Origin: DASRPD01 sp035646535
Lineage (GTDB): Bacteria > Actinomycetota > Acidimicrobiia > IMCC26256 > JANYLB01
Direction: 5' to 3'
Length of the DNA stretch: 64,000 nt
NCBI GenBank assembly: GCA_035646535.1
Contig: DASRPD010000052.1
Coordinates: 1-64,000 of the forward strand
Numbering within the stretch: the stretch's first letter is position 1; every line of letters begins with the position of its first letter. Positions 1 to 8,542 of the stretch are shown here, in pieces. The notes under the pieces were generated by a model. The model worked only from the letters and a program-made list of their open reading frames with translations, made no database searches and was not told where the DNA came from. The translations under genes and the position numbers were made by a program.

Positions 1-1
1 C

Positions 2-823
2 GCGACCGGCTCTTCGACCTTCGGGTTCTCGACCGTGCCGGTCGTTCGCTCGACCGACTTGCAGCACTGGACGTACGCGGGTGAGGGCCTGCCCGGCGGC
101 ACCAACGGCTGGGCCGACCTCTTCGCGTTCACCTGGGCGCCATCGGTCACCCAACACGGGAACAACTTCTTGATGTACTACGCGGCGCGCGACCGAGCGA
201 GCGGCCGGCAGTGCGTCGGCGTCGCCACCAGCACCACGGGACCGGAGGGCCCCTTCGCCGATGCCTCGAACGCGCCGCTGGTCTGCCAGCACGATCGCGG
301 CGGCACCATCGATCCGGACGCGTTCGTCGACGACGGCGGGCAGCGCTTCCTGCTGTTCAAGAGCGAGGGCACCCCGCAGGAGCCGACGCGGATCTGGAGC
401 GCGGCGCTCGCGGCCGATGGCCTGTCGCTCGTCGGCGCAGCCCACGAGCTGCTGGTGACGTCCTACAGCTGGGAACAGCCGATCATCGAGGCCCCGGCGC
501 TCCTGCACGACGAGCACGGATACACGCTCTTCTACTCCGCGTCCGATTGGGCGTCGCCCGGTTACACCGTCGGCGCGGCCCGCTGTGACGGGCCCCTCGG
601 TCCATGCTCGCGGATCTACGGCACGCCGCTGGTCGCCGGCCGCGGATCGATGGTCGGCTCCGGAGGGGCGAGCCTGGTCTCGGAGGCGAACGCCGGTCCG
701 ACGCTCGCGTTCCACGCATGGACGTCACCGGCGGTCGGCTACGACCACCCGAGCGGTGAGGGACGCCGCAGTCTCAGATTCCTACCCGTGACGTGGCAGA
801 ACGGCCTACCCGTCGTCGGCTAG
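2..823 (+). CDS. GH43-like glycoside hydrolase, 5' truncated
   Basis: Probable five-bladed beta-propeller glycosidase of the GH43/GH117 type, acting on arabinan- or xylan-like polysaccharide. The frame is open to the window edge and residues before the first GTG (position 35) still fit the family (ATGSSTFGF, then VPVVRSTDLQHW), so the true start lies upstream. Visible landmarks are WAPSV, the Asp of IDPDAF (pKa-modulating position) and the Glu of IEAPAL (general-acid position). The first catalytic Asp and any signal peptide would be in the missing part. Substrate cannot be read from sequence. Fold family fairly sure, specificity unknown. Confidence 0.8.
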   Translation, partial: ATGSSTFGFSTVPVVRSTDLQHWTYAGEGLPGGTNGWADLFAFTWAPSVTQHGNNFLMYYAARDRASGRQCVGVATSTTGPEGPFADASNAPLVCQHDRGGTIDPDAFVDDGGQRFLLFKSEGTPQEPTRIWSAALAADGLSLVGAAHELLVTSYSWEQPIIEAPALLHDEHGYTLFYSASDWASPGYTVGAARCDGPLGPCSRIYGTPLVAGRGSMVGSGGASLVSEANAGPTLAFHAWTSPAVGYDHPSGEGRRSLRFLPVTWQNGLPVVG

Positions 824-887
824 CAGAGGCGAGCCGGCCCCACCGCGCGCGACACTGCTCACCCGACGCGTCGGAGCCGGGCCGAGA

Positions 888-1829
888 GTGGAGGATCACG
901 TGGGGGTTCAGGTATCGGTGGTACTCCCCGCGTACAACGAGCACGACAACCTCGTCGAGCTGCTGCCCGAGACGGCCCAGGTTCTTGACGACGCGAGCCT
1001 CACCTACGAGATCATCGTCGTCGACGACGGGAGCACCGATGCCACCGCGGCGATGCTGTCCGAGTGCACCATCGCGAGCGTCACCGGGCTGCGTCTCCGC
1101 CGCAACGCCGGAAAGTCGGCCGCGCTGGACGTCGGCCTGTCGAATGCGCGCGGCGAGTACGTCGTGCTCATGGACGCCGACGGCCAAGACGATCCGCGGG
1201 AGATCCCCCCACTCATCGCAGCGCTCGACGAGGACGGTCTCGATCTCGTCACCGGTCGGCGAGCGGTCCGCAACGACCGTTTCGTCAAGCGAGCCACGTC
1301 CCGGCTGTACAATCTCGTCACACGGCTCGTGACCGGTGTCGCCGGGCACGACTTCAACAGCGGGCTCAAGGTCATGCGCAAGGAAGTGGCAACGAACCTC
1401 GGGCTGTACGGCGAGCTGCACCGCTACATCCCGGTGCTCGCACAGTGGCGGGGCTTTCGCGTCGGCGAGCGAGACGTCGAGCACCACGCCCGCCGACACG
1501 GCACCTCGAAGTTCGGCCGAACCCGCTTCTGGCGCGGATTCCTCGACCTGTTCACGGTGAAGTTCCTCACGACCTACACCGGACGACCGTTCCACCTGTT
1601 CGGCGGCACCGGCCTCGTCATGGGCCTCGTCGGCATCGGGTTGCTGGTCTGGATGTTCGTCGAGCGGCTGCTCGGCCACGCGATCGGCACCCGACCGGCG
1701 CTGATCGCCGGGGTCTTGCTCGTCGTCGTCGCCGTGCAGCTCGTGATGCTGGGGCTCCTCGCCGAGCTGAACGTGCATCTCCGCCGCAGCTCCGATCCCG
1801 ATTCGGGACCCGAGACCGAGCGGTTGTGA
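888..1829 (+). CDS. GT2 family polyprenyl-phosphate glycosyltransferase
   Basis: Inner-membrane glycosyltransferase of 313 residues. The N-terminal GT-A domain carries VVDDGSTD (residues 44-51) and the DxD-type DADGQD (96-101) that binds the sugar nucleotide and metal. Two hydrophobic helices near residues 236-262 and 271-293 anchor the C-terminus, the DPM1/GtrB arrangement, so the likely reaction is sugar transfer from a nucleotide donor to a polyprenyl phosphate. GTG start at 888; an in-frame GTG at 900 is an alternative. Its stop overlaps the next gene's start (GTGA), implying translational coupling with the methyltransferase. Donor and acceptor unknown. Confidence 0.85.
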   Translation: MEDHVGVQVSVVLPAYNEHDNLVELLPETAQVLDDASLTYEIIVVDDGSTDATAAMLSECTIASVTGLRLRRNAGKSAALDVGLSNARGEYVVLMDADGQDDPREIPPLIAALDEDGLDLVTGRRAVRNDRFVKRATSRLYNLVTRLVTGVAGHDFNSGLKVMRKEVATNLGLYGELHRYIPVLAQWRGFRVGERDVEHHARRHGTSKFGRTRFWRGFLDLFTVKFLTTYTGRPFHLFGGTGLVMGLVGIGLLVWMFVERLLGHAIGTRPALIAGVLLVVVAVQLVMLGLLAELNVHLRRSSDPDSGPETERL

Positions 1830-2476
1830 ACGAACCGGTCCCGATCGGCCTCGCTCCCGGCGCTCCTCGCGAGGCTGCCGGTCAGGATGCGGCGAAGTAC
1901 CGAACGACGAACCCAATCGTGCAACGTCTCCTCGAGCGGTGGATGCGTCGGCTGCGCTCGACCGTCAGCCCTCTCGCTGGGACCCTGATCGACGTCGGCA
2001 TCGGTGAGGGACTCTGTCTCGAGCGCGTGCTCCAGGGCGCTCCCCGAGACTCGCGAGTCGTCGCGGGGATCGAGTACCGCGTCGACAAGGCTCGGATCGC
2101 AAGCGGCTTGGACGGCGTGCAGGTCATGGTCGCAGACGCGGGGATGGTGCCCGTCCGCGACGCGGCGGCGGACGTCGTGACCTGCATCGAGGTCCTCGAA
2201 CACCTCCCGACCGTCAGACCTGCGCTGGCCGAGCTGGCACGGATCACAGCCCGCCCCCACGGTCGCTGCATCGTGTCCGTTCCCTGGGAGCCGTGGTTTC
2301 GGCTCGGCAACCTGGGACGGGCCAAGAACGTCGCTCGGCTGGGCAACGACCCCGAGCACGTCGGCTGGTTCACGCCGCGCCGGCTATGCGATGCCCTCGC
2401 GCCACACTTCGCCGAGATCCGCCTCGAGCCCACGTTCCCCTGGCTCATCGCCGAGGCGAGACGGCCCTCGACCTAG
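1826..2476 (+). CDS. class I SAM-dependent methyltransferase
   Basis: 216-residue methyltransferase. LIDVGIGEG is the glycine-rich SAM-binding motif I, followed by an acidic strand end (GIEYRVD), a motif-II-like ADVVTCIEVLEHL and the strand CIVSVPWEPW. I chose the GTG at 1826 because it overlaps the stop of the preceding glycosyltransferase by four bases (GTGA) and puts motif I about 50 residues in; the reading frame runs further upstream but only as an overlap of the glycosyltransferase. Coupling to a polyprenyl-phosphate glycosyltransferase suggests a role in envelope glycan or glycolipid modification. Substrate unknown. Confidence 0.8.
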   Translation: MNEPVPIGLAPGAPREAAGQDAAKYRTTNPIVQRLLERWMRRLRSTVSPLAGTLIDVGIGEGLCLERVLQGAPRDSRVVAGIEYRVDKARIASGLDGVQVMVADAGMVPVRDAAADVVTCIEVLEHLPTVRPALAELARITARPHGRCIVSVPWEPWFRLGNLGRAKNVARLGNDPEHVGWFTPRRLCDALAPHFAEIRLEPTFPWLIAEARRPST

Positions 2477-2493
2477 GTGTGGCGACACCGGGC

Positions 2494-4569
2494 TCACATC
2501 TCGTCCGGTGCGACGATCGCGAGAAGTTCGCCTCGGTTCAGGAGATACAGCCGCAATCCCAGGACGGTCTGGGCATCCCAGCCAGTCGGAACGCTCGCAA
2601 GCACGCGATCGATGAGCTTGGGGGCCAGCCGAGGACTCTCGATCGGATGGTCCCGCAGGAACTTGAGCACACTTGCATCCATCAGGCGCCTCGGTTCGTC
2701 CGCGAGCTTGTCGAACACGTCGGAGAGAAAGGCGTGCCGGAAGGGATCGTCGATCGCGCCGAGAGCACGGGTCGCGTCGGGCCCGAGCGTCACTGGTCCT
2801 CCGGTGGAGGCCTGACGGACGAGCGCGTCCATCGCTTCGGCGTCGTAGCCGGGCACGGTCTCGACCTCAGCTAGCAACGTCCCGGGCGTCGGCGGCGTCG
2901 CGTTCGCGGTGTCGGCCACGAGCACCAGACCGCTGCGGACAGTCTCCGGGTCGACGAGATGCGCGTCGTGGACGAAGCCTTCGAATGGGAGGGCCGCAAC
3001 GACGTCGACCCCTCGCTCGGCGAGGGCAAACATGAGCGCGTCTCTGAGACCGGAGAACGCACGTAGGTTTCGCGCGACCAGCAGCGTGGGCGTATCGATC
3101 GCGGGTCGGTGATCCACCACCGCGTCGGCAAGCGGGTCGATGGTCTCGGCCTCGGCTGCGTGTCCGAGCCTGCTCGTGCTGCTCGGCCGGTCGAGGTGCG
3201 GATTCGCCAGTGCGGGCACGAGCATCGCGATCAGGGCCAAGGACGCGACGCCCTTCATCACCCATCTCGGTGGCACGAGATGCAAGCGCGACACGAGATC
3301 GACGACGCCGAGACCCAACACCAGCCAGATGAACAGGCTCAGCACGAAGATCCAGTGGTAGAAGACGAGCCGCGTCGCCTCCAGGCTGGAGGGTACGACC
3401 GATCCGCTCACGAACCCGGCGACTCCGGCGACGCCGACCATGACGGTGAGCGCGGCTTGCCGAGGCTGCGAGCGTCGCCAACGGATCCCGAGCAGGACAA
3501 CGACCGCGGCCACCGCGACGGCCGAGATGCCGTTGACCCAGCCGATTGGGAGCTGCAGCGACGCCGTCGTGAGATCCTGGCGGCCGAGAATGATCGGCAG
3601 ACCGAACACATGGGTGACCTGACGCAGACCGAACGTCGGCCCCAGCGCGGACTTGTCGCTCGAGGTGTAGGTGACGAGTCGTCCCAAGTTGCCGTCGTCG
3701 GCGACGACCTGCTCGACGAGCACCGGCGACCAGACCACGAGCGCGACCACGATCGCCCACCCGCTCCAGCGCCGAGCCTCACGTCGGACCTCGGGAGCCC
3801 GCCATCGACCATGGCGCACCAACCAGTAGAGGAGCCCGCCGATCCCGCCGGCGAGGAGAACGACGGCTGACGGCTCGACCGAGAGGTGCTGCTGGGCGGT
3901 GAATGACACCACCCCCGCGGCCAAAGGAAGCAACCGGAGATCGCCGCACATCAGGCACCACAGCAACACCGCGGAACACAACAACGGGTAACCCGCGATG
4001 CTCGAGCTCACCGGATTGATCAGGGACGCAGCACCCGTGGTGAACATGATCGTGCCGAGCACCACGGCGGCGATCATCCCGCCAAGAGCTCCCAGTTGGC
4101 GGAACACCGCCCACGCCGCGATCAGCACACTCAAGCCCACGATGAGGACCGAGACGAGCGGCATGCCGATGTTGCCGCCGAACACCCGAACCGGAGCCGC
4201 CAGCAGGTAGAAGTGCGTCGGGCCGAGATGGTCGACCGGTCGATCCTCCAGCGCGTAGAGCGCGGATGTCGACGGCTGGCCAGTGAGCGGCGTGCGCGAG
4301 GTGCCGACGTCGAGCGCCCGGAGGCCCATCAGGGCTGGATCGCTCGCCGGCGCGTAGTCCGGTACTGCGGAGGTGAACGCGGCGAGGGGCGGTAGCACCA
4401 GCGCGAACACGAACAGCACCGCGACGAGGCGACGGCGAGGCGAGAGATCGCTCAGCCGATTGATCGCCCGGGTAGGCGATCCGATACCATCGCGGGTTTC
4501 GGGCTCCGCCGACTCTGGCCCATAGGCCGACTGCGTGCTGCTAGCCGACGAATGGCGCGTCTCCGTCAC
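2494..4569 (-). CDS. large multi-pass membrane protein (GT-C-like architecture)
   Basis: 691 residues, GTG start. About 45 polar N-terminal residues precede roughly eleven hydrophobic segments up to about residue 460, then a soluble C-terminal domain of about 220 residues. The first loop holds acidic residues (DYAPASDP) and is followed by GPTHFYLLAAP. A long first loop followed by many helices and a soluble tail resembles GT-C glycosyltransferases or polymer-processing membrane proteins, but I recognise no diagnostic motif. It converges on the glycosyltransferase-methyltransferase pair, which fits a cell-surface polysaccharide role. Function is inference. Confidence 0.7.
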   Translation of the reverse strand: MTETRHSSASSTQSAYGPESAEPETRDGIGSPTRAINRLSDLSPRRRLVAVLFVFALVLPPLAAFTSAVPDYAPASDPALMGLRALDVGTSRTPLTGQPSTSALYALEDRPVDHLGPTHFYLLAAPVRVFGGNIGMPLVSVLIVGLSVLIAAWAVFRQLGALGGMIAAVVLGTIMFTTGAASLINPVSSSIAGYPLLCSAVLLWCLMCGDLRLLPLAAGVVSFTAQQHLSVEPSAVVLLAGGIGGLLYWLVRHGRWRAPEVRREARRWSGWAIVVALVVWSPVLVEQVVADDGNLGRLVTYTSSDKSALGPTFGLRQVTHVFGLPIILGRQDLTTASLQLPIGWVNGISAVAVAAVVVLLGIRWRRSQPRQAALTVMVGVAGVAGFVSGSVVPSSLEATRLVFYHWIFVLSLFIWLVLGLGVVDLVSRLHLVPPRWVMKGVASLALIAMLVPALANPHLDRPSSTSRLGHAAEAETIDPLADAVVDHRPAIDTPTLLVARNLRAFSGLRDALMFALAERGVDVVAALPFEGFVHDAHLVDPETVRSGLVLVADTANATPPTPGTLLAEVETVPGYDAEAMDALVRQASTGGPVTLGPDATRALGAIDDPFRHAFLSDVFDKLADEPRRLMDASVLKFLRDHPIESPRLAPKLIDRVLASVPTGWDAQTVLGLRLYLLNRGELLAIVAPDEM

Positions 4570-4657
4570 GTGTCGAGCCCCGCCTCCAACGTGGATCGAG
4601 CACTCTAACTGCGGACCTTCGCACAGTCCACGCGCCTCTCGACGCGAGGCTCCGCGC

Positions 4658-5656
4658 CTACGCGAGCGCCTCGCACACCGTCTCGGTGATCAGACTGGTC
4701 ACCAGATAGGGGTCCATGTTCGCGTTGGGCCGACGATCCTCGATGTAGCCCTTCTGGTCTTTCTCGACCTGCCACGGGATCCGGACCGACGCGCCACGGT
4801 CCGAGACGCCGTAGGTGTACTCGTCCCAGGGCGCAGTCTCGTGCAAGCCCGTCAGCCGGTGCTCGATGTCCGCTCCGTAGACCGCCACGTGCTCATCCGT
4901 GCGCTTGCCGAGCGCCTCGCAGGCCTCGATGATCGGTTCGTAGGACTCGCGCATCGCCTCGGTCGAGAAGTTGGTGTGCGCGCCGGCGCCGTTCCAGTCA
5001 CCCTGGACCGGCTTCGGGTCGAGCGTCGCCGAAAGATCGAACTCCTCGGCGATCCGGTAGAGCAGCCACCGAGCGATCCACAGCTGGTCGGACACCTCGA
5101 GCGGGCTCAGCGGCCCGACCTGGAACTCCCACTGGCCGGGCATGACCTCGGCGTTGATGCCGGAGATCCCGAGGCCCGCCTCGAGGCACGCGTCGAGGTG
5201 CATCTCGACCAGATCGCGTCCGTACACCTCGTCTGCGCCGACCCCGCAGTAGTAGAAGCCCTGCGGCGCCGGGAAGCCGCCCAGCGGGAAACCGTGCGGT
5301 CGACCGTCCTTGAAGAGCGTGTACTCCTGCTCGATGCCGAACAGCGGCTCCTGGCCGGCGAACTTCTCCGCGACGGGACGCAACCGCGCCCGCGTGTTCG
5401 TCGGGTGCGGGGTCATGTCCGGCAGCATCACTTCGCACATGACGAGCTTGTCATCGCCGCCGCGCAGCGGGTCGGGACAGGAGAAGACGGGCTGGAGCAC
5501 GCAGTCCGAGTTCTTGCCGGGGGCCTGATTCGTGCTGGACCCGTCAAAGCCCCAGATCGGCAGATCGGCACCATCGGCGAGGACCTTGGTCTTCGACCGC
5601 AATCGCGCGGTCGGCTCCGTGCCGTCCATCCAGATGTACTCCGCCTTGAATGCCAC
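4658..5656 (-). CDS. glnII: glutamine synthetase type II
   Basis: Eukaryote-type (GSII) glutamine synthetase of 332 residues: ATP + glutamate + ammonia to glutamine in the cytosol. Family blocks seen are EYIWMDG near the N-terminus, WGFDGSST, GIEQEYT (metal-binding glutamates), GQWEFQVGP and GAGAHTNFST. GTG start at 5656 sits behind a GAGGAG ribosome-binding site; upstream residues in frame are not family-like. Length matches Streptomyces GlnII. It is divergent from a type I synthetase across 281 bp holding a palindromic element. Type II enzymes are not adenylylated, so control is probably transcriptional, plausibly by the GlnR-like protein nearby. Confidence 0.95.
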   Translation of the reverse strand: MAFKAEYIWMDGTEPTARLRSKTKVLADGADLPIWGFDGSSTNQAPGKNSDCVLQPVFSCPDPLRGGDDKLVMCEVMLPDMTPHPTNTRARLRPVAEKFAGQEPLFGIEQEYTLFKDGRPHGFPLGGFPAPQGFYYCGVGADEVYGRDLVEMHLDACLEAGLGISGINAEVMPGQWEFQVGPLSPLEVSDQLWIARWLLYRIAEEFDLSATLDPKPVQGDWNGAGAHTNFSTEAMRESYEPIIEACEALGKRTDEHVAVYGADIEHRLTGLHETAPWDEYTYGVSDRGASVRIPWQVEKDQKGYIEDRRPNANMDPYLVTSLITETVCEALA

Positions 5657-5712
5657 GTCTGCTCCTCGTCCTCGTGGGGGTGTTCGTTCGAAACTGACAG
5701 TGCGGCTCTCGT

Positions 5713-5741
5713 GATGCGAGCCCGGCTCGCATCTGCGAGCC
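5713..5741. promoter_or_regulatory. triple half-site palindrome upstream of glnII
   Basis: GATGCGAGCC (5713-5722), one spacer base and its perfect reverse complement GGCTCGCATC (5724-5733) form a 10-bp inverted repeat, followed directly by another half-site TGCGAGCC (5734-5741). It lies 57-85 bases upstream of the glnII start, inside the glnII/glnA divergent region. It could be an operator or a hairpin in the glnII leader. It does not match the GlnR box as I know it. The repeat is seen; the role is inferred. Confidence 0.45.
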
Positions 5742-5868
5742 CAGAGCGAGCGTTCCGCCGGCCGGTGTCCTCCAGAGCATCTCGAAACGCGATTTCCTAC
5801 CGATTGCTGCATTGTGAACGCCGTGTGTCCAGGGCTCCCCGGCCGCCGGGATCCTAGGCGCGGCTTCC

Positions 5869-5874
5869 TAGACT
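5869..5874 (+). promoter_or_regulatory. candidate -10 box for glnA
   Basis: TAGACT fits the TAnnnT -10 consensus and lies 63 bases before the glnA ATG. No convincing -35 hexamer is visible, as is common in actinobacteria. Confidence 0.35.
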
Positions 5875-5937
5875 GTGCCGGGAGCCCGCGCGTGCGCCCG
5901 AGCACGCTCCAAGCTCCCCGTGGATGGAGCACCTCTG

Positions 5938-7263
5938 ATGCAACAACAGTTCGACTACGTCCTCCGAACGGTGGAGGAGCGAGGCGTCCGGTTTGTCAGG
6001 CTGTGGTTCACCGACGTCCTCGGCTTCCTGAAGAGCTTCGCGATCACGCCGGCTGAGCTCGAAGTCGCCCTGGAAGAGGGCATGAGCTTCGACGGATCGG
6101 CTATCCAGGGCTACACGCGCGTCCAGGAGTCCGACATGCTCGCGGTACCGGACCCGGCCACGTTCGAGATCGTCCCCTGGCGGGGCGACGACGCGCCGGT
6201 GGCCCGAATGTTCTGCGACATCCAGAATTTCTCGGGCGCACCGTTCGAAGGCGATCCTCGCTACGTCTTGAAGCGCAACATGGACCGCGCCCGCGAGAAG
6301 GGCTTCACGTTCTACGCGAGCCCCGACATGGAGTTCTTCTACTTCCGGTCGGCGGACTCGCCGGAGCCGCTCGACCACGCCGGCTTCTTCGACCTGAGCC
6401 ACACCGACATGGCCAGCGACTTGCGCAAGCAGACGATCTTGATGCTCGAAGCGATGGGCATCCCGGTCGAGTACAGCTTCCACGAGCTCGGCCCGAGCCA
6501 GCACGAGATCGACCTCCGTTACACCGACGGACTCACGATGGCCGACAACGTGATGACGTTCCGGCTCATCGTGAAGCAGGTCGCGCAGACCCAAGGGGTG
6601 TACGCGACCTTCATGCCGAAGCCGATCCAAGGCGCGTTCGGGTCTGGGATGCACACCCACCTCTCGCTGTTCGAGGGTGACGTGAACGCGTTCCACGACC
6701 CGGACGACGAGCACGGGCTGTCCCGGGTCGGCAAACACTTCATTGCCGGTCTCCTGCGCCACGCGAGTGAGATCACCGCGGTCACGAACCAGTGGATCAA
6801 CTCCTACAAGCGCCTGATCGTCGGCTATGAGGCTCCGGCGTACGTGTGCTGGGCGCGCAACAACGAGTCGGCGCTCGTGCGCGTGCCGATCCCCAAGCGC
6901 GGCAAGGGGAGCTCCACTCGTATCGAGTTCCGCTCCCCCGACCCGGCGTGCAACCCGTACCTCGCGTTCTCGTTGATGCTCGCGGCGGGCCTGAAGGGGG
7001 TCGAGGAGGGCTACGAGCTCCCTCCCGAGGCGACAACCAACATCTACGAGATGACCGCGGAGGAGCGCCAGGCCGAAGGCATCCAGGCGCTGCCTCAGTC
7101 ACTTGCCGAAGCGGTCGAGGTCATGGAGCACTCCGAGCTCGTTGCCGAGACGCTCGGCGAGCACGTCTTCGAGTATTTCCTTCGCAACAAGCGCGCCGAG
7201 TGGAACGAGTACACGTCATACGTGACCCCGTTCGAGCTCGATCGCTACCTCGGGGTGCTCTAG
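5938..7263 (+). CDS. glnA: glutamine synthetase type I (GlnA2-like)
   Basis: Type I glutamine synthetase, 441 residues. Landmarks: MSFDGSAIQG, the metal-binding PDMEFFY, the ammonia/glutamate-site stretch with GMHTHLS, and RIEFRSPDP near the C-terminus. The segment where adenylylated GSI-beta enzymes carry NLYDLPPEE reads NIYEMTAEE, so the target tyrosine is displaced and control by adenylylation is uncertain. ATG at 5938 follows GGAG at good spacing; the upstream in-frame residues are arginine-rich and not family-like. The gene is followed after seven bases by a GlnR-like regulator, indicating an operon. Confidence 0.93.
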   Translation: MQQQFDYVLRTVEERGVRFVRLWFTDVLGFLKSFAITPAELEVALEEGMSFDGSAIQGYTRVQESDMLAVPDPATFEIVPWRGDDAPVARMFCDIQNFSGAPFEGDPRYVLKRNMDRAREKGFTFYASPDMEFFYFRSADSPEPLDHAGFFDLSHTDMASDLRKQTILMLEAMGIPVEYSFHELGPSQHEIDLRYTDGLTMADNVMTFRLIVKQVAQTQGVYATFMPKPIQGAFGSGMHTHLSLFEGDVNAFHDPDDEHGLSRVGKHFIAGLLRHASEITAVTNQWINSYKRLIVGYEAPAYVCWARNNESALVRVPIPKRGKGSSTRIEFRSPDPACNPYLAFSLMLAAGLKGVEEGYELPPEATTNIYEMTAEERQAEGIQALPQSLAEAVEVMEHSELVAETLGEHVFEYFLRNKRAEWNEYTSYVTPFELDRYLGVL

Positions 7264-7270
7264 GCCTGCC

Positions 7271-7978
7271 ATGGACGAGCCGCTCGTCGTGTTCCCTGAT
7301 CCTCCGCCCCCGCTGCTCGCACAGACGCTCGACCTGGCGGGTCACGCGTGGAAGGCCGTGGCCAACGCGGCGGTTGCAGCCCAGGACGAACCGCCCGGAG
7401 GCTGGGCCGGCGCGGTCGTGTGCGCCGAAGACGACCCTGAAGGGGCCTTCGGCATCTGTCGCAAGCTGCGCAAGCGCGACGCGTCGGCGCCGCCCACGCT
7501 GCTGCTGGTCAGCGGGGCGCAGCTCTCCGAGCTCGACCTCCGAGAAGATCTGTTCGACGACTTCTGCCTCTCGCCGTTTCACCCCAAGGAGCTCGAGGTC
7601 CGCCTCCGCCACCTCTTCTGGCGCACCGGCCGAGGCACGAGCCCCGAGATCGTGGAGTACGGGGAGCTGATCCTCAACCTCGAGACCTACCAAGCCGCAC
7701 TGGCGGCAAAGCCACTCGATCTGACCTACATGGAGTACGAGCTGCTGAAGTTCTTCGCCACGCACCCCGGCAAGGTGTTCACCCGCGCGCAGCTGCTGTC
7801 ACGCGTGTGGGGATACGAGTACTACGGCGGAGCCCGCACCGTCGACGTGCACGTTCGCCGGTTGCGCGCCAAGCTCGGCGAAGAGCACGCCAACCTGATC
7901 CAGACGGTGCGGTCCGTCGGCTACCGGTTCGGCCAGAGCCGCCTCCCCGGATTCCGCGAGACCACTGCCGAGAGCTGA
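7271..7978 (+). CDS. glnR: GlnR-like OmpR-family transcriptional regulator
   Basis: 235 residues. Residues from about 120 onward form an OmpR winged helix closely resembling actinobacterial GlnR: LTYMEYELLKFFATHPGKVF, then TRAQLL, VWGYEYYGG, RTVDVHVRRLRAKLG and VRSVGYRF. The N-terminal domain is receiver-sized, but the phosphoacceptor position reads AVVCAEDDP without a clear conserved Asp, fitting GlnR as an orphan regulator read by interactions rather than phosphorylation. It directly follows glnA and lies near glnII, so control of nitrogen genes is the likely role. Assignment rests on similarity plus context; MtrA-type homologs share much of the DNA-binding domain. Confidence 0.75.
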   Translation: MDEPLVVFPDPPPPLLAQTLDLAGHAWKAVANAAVAAQDEPPGGWAGAVVCAEDDPEGAFGICRKLRKRDASAPPTLLLVSGAQLSELDLREDLFDDFCLSPFHPKELEVRLRHLFWRTGRGTSPEIVEYGELILNLETYQAALAAKPLDLTYMEYELLKFFATHPGKVFTRAQLLSRVWGYEYYGGARTVDVHVRRLRAKLGEEHANLIQTVRSVGYRFGQSRLPGFRETTAES

Positions 7979-7985
7979 GCCGACG

Positions 7986-8129
7986 CTAGGTCGGCTGACC
8001 TTCGGCGCGCTCGGCTGCGTCGTCGACGAGCGCCGTTCCGATGAGCGCGCTCCACGCCATGCCACCGATCATCACGGCGATGGGCACGGCGAGCACCAAC
8101 ACGATCACGATCAGCACGATTCCGACCAC
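7986..8129 (-). CDS. 47-residue single-span membrane peptide
   Basis: Small gene, GTG start at 8129, TAG stop. The product begins MVGIVLIVIVLVLAVPIAV and ends in a polar acidic tail (DDAAERAEGQPT), so it is one membrane helix with a short soluble tail. It starts 20 bases after the RidA-like gene stop on the same strand and ends eight bases from the convergent glnR stop, filling the gap exactly. The ribosome-binding site is weak. No family recognised. Evidence is hydrophobicity plus position in the operon. Confidence 0.5.
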   Translation of the reverse strand: MVGIVLIVIVLVLAVPIAVMIGGMAWSALIGTALVDDAAERAEGQPT

Positions 8130-8149
8130 GGTGCCAGCCTACCGACGCG

Positions 8150-8542
8150 TCATGAGGCGGGCTTGAACGCCCAGACCTCGATCTCGACCGCGGCACCGAT
8201 CGGCAGCGCCGACACCTCGACGGTGGACCGGGCCGGACGGTGGTCACCGAAGGCGTCCGCGTACGCGGCGTTCGCTGCTGCGAAGCCCCCGAGGTCGGTC
8301 ACGAAGACGGTGGTCTTGGCGACGTCGGCCATCGACGCGCCGCAGTCGGCGAGCACGGTCGCGACGTTCGCCAGCGCCTGGCGCGTTTGACCTCCGATCC
8401 CACCGGCTGCGAGTGCTCCGATGGCCGGATCGATACCGACCTGACCGGCGAGCACCAGCCAATCGCCGGCGCGCACGGCCGGGCTGTAGGGCCCCCCGAC
8501 GGGCGGTGCGTTCGGGGTCGGGACGGGCTCGGCGGTCTTCAT
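8150..8542 (-). CDS. RidA/YjgF/UK114 family protein
   Basis: 130 residues. RidA proteins hydrolyse reactive enamine/imine intermediates to ketoacids and ammonia. The key C-terminal region is present: RPARSTVEVSALPIGAAVEIE carries the substrate-binding Arg and the Glu of the VEIE end. The N-terminal half has GPYSPAV and GQVGIDP, also typical. Its ATG overlaps the stop of the upstream molybdenum-hydroxylase-like gene (ATGA), so both are translated from one message. The association suggests turnover of a product of that protein, but this is inference and the subfamily is unresolved. Confidence 0.88.
   Translation of the reverse strand: MKTAEPVPTPNAPPVGGPYSPAVRAGDWLVLAGQVGIDPAIGALAAGGIGGQTRQALANVATVLADCGASMADVAKTTVFVTDLGGFAAANAAYADAFGDHRPARSTVEVSALPIGAAVEIEVWAFKPAS

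Noticed and set aside
774..1916. Long minus-strand reading frame opposite the GT2 gene
   Set aside because: Antisense frame created by high third-position GC; composition is Arg/Glu/Asp-rich without any domain, and the plus-strand gene has clear catalytic motifs.
5657..5937. GlnR boxes in the glnII/glnA divergent region
   Set aside because: Two GAAAC sequences occur but neither has a partner half-site at the required six-base spacing.
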